NCBI RefSeq assembly: GCF_002028425.1
Contig: NZ_CP020042.1
Coordinates: forward strand, 1,674,001-1,738,000
Direction of reading: 5' to 3'
DNA from: Streptomyces katrae
GTDB taxonomy: Bacteria; Actinomycetota; Actinomycetes; Streptomycetales; Streptomycetaceae
Length of the DNA: 64,000 nt
The notes beneath the pieces are model-generated. The model was not told the DNA's origin, ran no database searches, and was given only the letters and a program-made list of their open reading frames with translations. The position numbers and the translations under genes were made by a program. Positions 61,996 through 64,000 of this stretch are shown in pieces. Within the stretch, counting starts at the first letter, position 1. Each line of letters begins with the position of its first letter.

Positions 61996-62799
61996 TCAGA
62001 CGGGCGGCCAGGGGATCGACGGCCACTGCCCGGAGGGCTTGGGGTGCGTCCCGCTGCGCAGCAGGAAGGCGACACGGGCCCGTACGGCGGCCAGCTCTGC
62101 GGGGGTGATCAGTTCGGCCAGCCGGGCGGTCAGCGGGGCGTCCTCGGCCAGCTGGGCCTCCAGGGAGGTCAGCACGGAGCGCGCCTCACCGGTCAGCGGC
62201 TCCCCCGCCCAGCCCCAGAGCAGGGTGCGGAGCTTGTCCTCGGAGTGGAAGGTCACACCGTGGTCGATCCCGTAGAGGCGGCCGTCGGGCGCGGGGAGCA
62301 GGTGGCCGCCCTTGCGGTCACCGTTGTTGATCACGGCGTCGAGGACGGCGAGCCGGCGCAGCCTGGGGTCGTCGGCGTGGACGAGCAGGGCCGTGCGGCC
62401 CTCCCCGACCTCGGCGAGGGCGACCGCCTTCCAGCCCTCCCCGGCCTCCTCGCCCTCCACGAGCGCGAGCAGCTGCGGCTCCGGCTGTTCTCCGGCGTCG
62501 ATCCAGTGCTGCACCATGCCCTCTCCGTAGGGGCCGTCGCGCAGCACGGTGGTGGGCACGAGCCCCCAGCCGGTGGCCTCGGAGACGAGGTAGGCGGCGC
62601 GCTCGCGCCGGGCGAGGTTGCCGTCGGGGAAGTCCCACAGCGGCCGCTCGCCCTTGACGGGCTTGTAGACGCACTCGGCGCTGCGGCCCTCGTAGGCCAC
62701 GGTGCACAGCAGCACGGCGTTGGACGCCTCGGCGATGCGGCCGCGGACAGTGAGCTCACCGCGGGTGAGCAGCTCCTCTATCGGGGTCACGCCGCTCAC
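61996..62799 (-). CDS. SCO1664-family kinase-like protein
   Basis: A 267-residue member of a family almost confined to actinobacteria, with faint likeness to phosphatidylinositol 3/4-kinases. CVYKPVKGERPLWDFP could hold the ATP lysine, VLDAVINNGDRKGGHLL resembles a kinase catalytic loop and LYGIDHGVTFH a metal-binding DxG-type motif. All three are intact, so activity is plausible. GTG at 62799 overlaps the stop of the DUF3090 gene as GTGA, showing tight coupling. Function unknown; linked genes are DUF3090, a phosphatase and mshC. Confidence 0.8.
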   Translation of the reverse strand: MSGVTPIEELLTRGELTVRGRIAEASNAVLLCTVAYEGRSAECVYKPVKGERPLWDFPDGNLARRERAAYLVSEATGWGLVPTTVLRDGPYGEGMVQHWIDAGEQPEPQLLALVEGEEAGEGWKAVALAEVGEGRTALLVHADDPRLRRLAVLDAVINNGDRKGGHLLPAPDGRLYGIDHGVTFHSEDKLRTLLWGWAGEPLTGEARSVLTSLEAQLAEDAPLTARLAELITPAELAAVRARVAFLLRSGTHPKPSGQWPSIPWPPV

Positions 62800-63386
62800 A
62801 CCTGACGCCGGTACCCGTTCTGGCGGGGGCACACGTGCCCCTCGGGGTCCAGGGGCAGGCTGCACAGCGGGCACGGCGGGCGGCCGGCGTTGACCACGTC
62901 CAGGGCCCGCTTGGCGAAGGCCCGCGCCTGGGCGCCGGAGAGCCGTACGCGCAGCATGGGCGGGCCGTTCTCCTCGTCCTGGAGGAGCCGCTCCTCGGCC
63001 TCTGCCAGGTCCTCCTCGGAGTCGGCGTCGAGTTCGACGAGCGCCTGGGCCTCGACGATCATGCGCTGCTGTTCGCCGTCCCAGGCCAGCGCCATGGTGC
63101 CGACGCGGAACTCCTCCTCGACGGGGACGTCCAGCGGTGCGGTGTCGGCGGCTTCGGCGGAGGCGACGGCGGGGACGGGAGCGTTGCCCCCGGTGCGGCG
63201 CACGACCTCGTCCAGCAGCTCGTCCATCCGCTCGGCCAGCGCCGCGACCTGCGTCTTCTCCAGGGAGACACTGGTGACGCGGGGGCCCTGGGAGGCCTGG
63301 AGGAAGAAGGTGCGACGTCCAGGCAGACCGACGGTGCCCGCCACGAAGCGGTCCGGCGGGTCGTAAAGGAACACCTGACGGGGCAC
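62796..63386 (-). CDS. DUF3090-family protein with zinc ribbon
   Basis: A 196-residue protein of unknown function. It starts PRQVFLYDPPDRFVAGTVGLPGRRTFFLQA in parts (FLYDPPDRFVAGTVG, RRTFFLQAS) and ends with CPLCSLPLDPEGHVCPRQNG in part (CPLCSLPLD, GHVCPR), three cysteines and a His suited to zinc. It is coupled to the kinase-like gene by a 4-bp overlap. GTG at 63386. The family travels with the kinase-like and MSMEG_4193-type phosphatase families across actinobacteria, implying a common pathway. Confidence 0.85.
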   Translation of the reverse strand: MPRQVFLYDPPDRFVAGTVGLPGRRTFFLQASQGPRVTSVSLEKTQVAALAERMDELLDEVVRRTGGNAPVPAVASAEAADTAPLDVPVEEEFRVGTMALAWDGEQQRMIVEAQALVELDADSEEDLAEAEERLLQDEENGPPMLRVRLSGAQARAFAKRALDVVNAGRPPCPLCSLPLDPEGHVCPRQNGYRRQV

Positions 63387-63461
63387 GACCGGTCTCCAAG
63401 TCTGGGGCGGGGGCAGGGCTGCGCAGTTGTGTTGGCCCTGCCACCCTACTGCGCCATCCGA

Positions 63462-64000
63462 TCAGGCCGCGCCCGCGCCGCCGCCCACGACGGCGTTGCC
63501 GCCGCCCTCGGCCGCGCTCTCCGCGGGCGGCGCCGCGGCCGGGATCAGCGGGGCGAAGTCGCCGGTGTCGCCGAGGCGCAGCAGGAAGGGCCTGGTGGGG
63601 GTGTAGCGGATCGCGGTGACCGAGCAGGGGTCGACGTGGATGCGCTGGAAGAGGTCGAGGTGCATGCCGAGGGCGTCGGCGACGACGGACTTGATGATGT
63701 CGCCGTGGGAGCACATCAGGAAGACGGCGTCGGCGCCGTGCTCCTCCTCGATCCGCGCGTTCCACTCGCGGACGGCCTCCACGGCGCGGTTCTGCATGGC
63801 ACGCATGGACTCGCCGCCGGGGAAGGCGGCGGCCGAGGGGTGCTGCTGGACGATCTTCATGAGGGGTTCGTCGCCGAGTTCGGAGAGCTTGCGGCCCGAC
63901 CAGTCGCCGTAGTGGCACTCCCCGATCCGCTCGTCGGTGTGCAGGGGCAGGCCGGGGCGGGCGGCGAGCAGCGGGGCCAGGGTCTCCCGGCAGCGCTGGA
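63462..64000 (-). CDS. Histidine phosphatase (MSMEG_4193 family), C-terminal part
   Basis: The 3' part of a phosphoglycerate-mutase-like gene; the start and the first RHG motif lie beyond the right edge. Visible are GECHYGDWSGRKLSELG, FPGGESM and FLMCSHGDIIKSV, the second catalytic His region, then a Gly/Ala-rich tail. An ATG at 63860 exists but lies in mid-domain and is not the start. It reads towards the DUF3090 gene 75 bp away. In this conserved trio it would oppose or complement the kinase-like protein; the substrate is unknown. Confidence 0.85.
   Translation of the reverse strand, partial: QRCRETLAPLLAARPGLPLHTDERIGECHYGDWSGRKLSELGDEPLMKIVQQHPSAAAFPGGESMRAMQNRAVEAVREWNARIEEEHGADAVFLMCSHGDIIKSVVADALGMHLDLFQRIHVDPCSVTAIRYTPTRPFLLRLGDTGDFAPLIPAAAPPAESAAEGGGNAVVGGGAGAA

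Noticed and set aside
63462..63860. ATG at 63860 as the start of the phosphatase gene
   Set aside because: The conserved frame continues upstream to the window edge with GECHYGDWSG, so this ATG is internal.
1..64000. CRISPR arrays, tRNA/rRNA genes, prophage or insertion sequences
   Set aside because: No regularly spaced repeats, cloverleaf-like CCA-ended genes, integrases or transposases were seen.

Overview
The window is chromosomal DNA from a Streptomyces or a very close relative. GC is very high, GTG and TTG starts are common, several genes have an extended -10 a few bases before the start codon (leaderless style), and the content is actinobacterial: Pup-proteasome, mycothiol ligase MshC, WYL regulators PafBC, a DmdR/IdeR-type iron box and an ESX-linked mycosin. 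From memory, the gene order matches the S. coelicolor core region around SCO1608-SCO1665 (glnA4, the proteasome genes, metH, gylR and the glycerol operon, mshC). No tRNA, rRNA, CRISPR array, prophage or insertion sequence was seen. It is a housekeeping and catabolic core region, not an accessory island.

Layout. 1-3.7 kb: the start of a mycosin protease gene with its coupled membrane-protein gene, a D-threonine-aldolase-like PLP enzyme, and a frameshifted exported HAD phosphatase. 3.75-10.5 kb: a divergent ethanolamine-utilisation locus. Glutamine-synthetase-like GlnA4, an aldehyde dehydrogenase and an SDR are on the minus strand. A FadR-type regulator, an ethanolamine permease and a gamma-glutamyl hydrolase are on the plus strand. 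Together they can import ethanolamine, cap it with glutamate, oxidise it and release glycine plus glutamate. 10.7-21.8 kb: a LysR/TDT-transporter pair, an XRE-cupin regulator coupled to a BtuF-like cytosolic protein, a Tat-exported DyP peroxidase fused to a lectin domain, a 5'-3' exonuclease, an iron-box-controlled siderophore-interacting reductase, a serine hydrolase, an RluA pseudouridine synthase and a TetR regulator.

21.9-41.7 kb: a Ski2-like helicase, tatC/tatA, pafC/pafB, two FKBP isomerases and the pupylation machinery. The latter comprises pafA, an MFS/LacI divergent pair inserted within it, prcA, prcB, an HNH endonuclease overlapping prcB, pup, dop and mpa/arc. Then come a 3Fe-4S ferredoxin and a secreted hypothetical. 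PafA attaches Pup to substrates, Dop removes or prepares it, Mpa unfolds tagged proteins into the PrcBA core, and PafBC is a DNA-damage activator in mycobacteria.

41.9-64 kb: TrmI tRNA methyltransferase, a CBS-containing M50 protease, a RecB-family nuclease, an orphan response regulator, two tandem oligopeptide-type binding lipoproteins without permeases, a HAD phosphatase, metH, the glycerol regulon gylR-glpF-glpK-glpD, a PAC2 protein, mshC, and a conserved actinobacterial trio of unknown function (kinase-like SCO1664 family, DUF3090, MSMEG_4193-type phosphatase, the last cut by the window edge).

Most intergenic regions contain strong inverted repeats that fit terminators. Two genes show apparent single-base frameshifts at or near G/C-rich runs, which may be sequencing errors.
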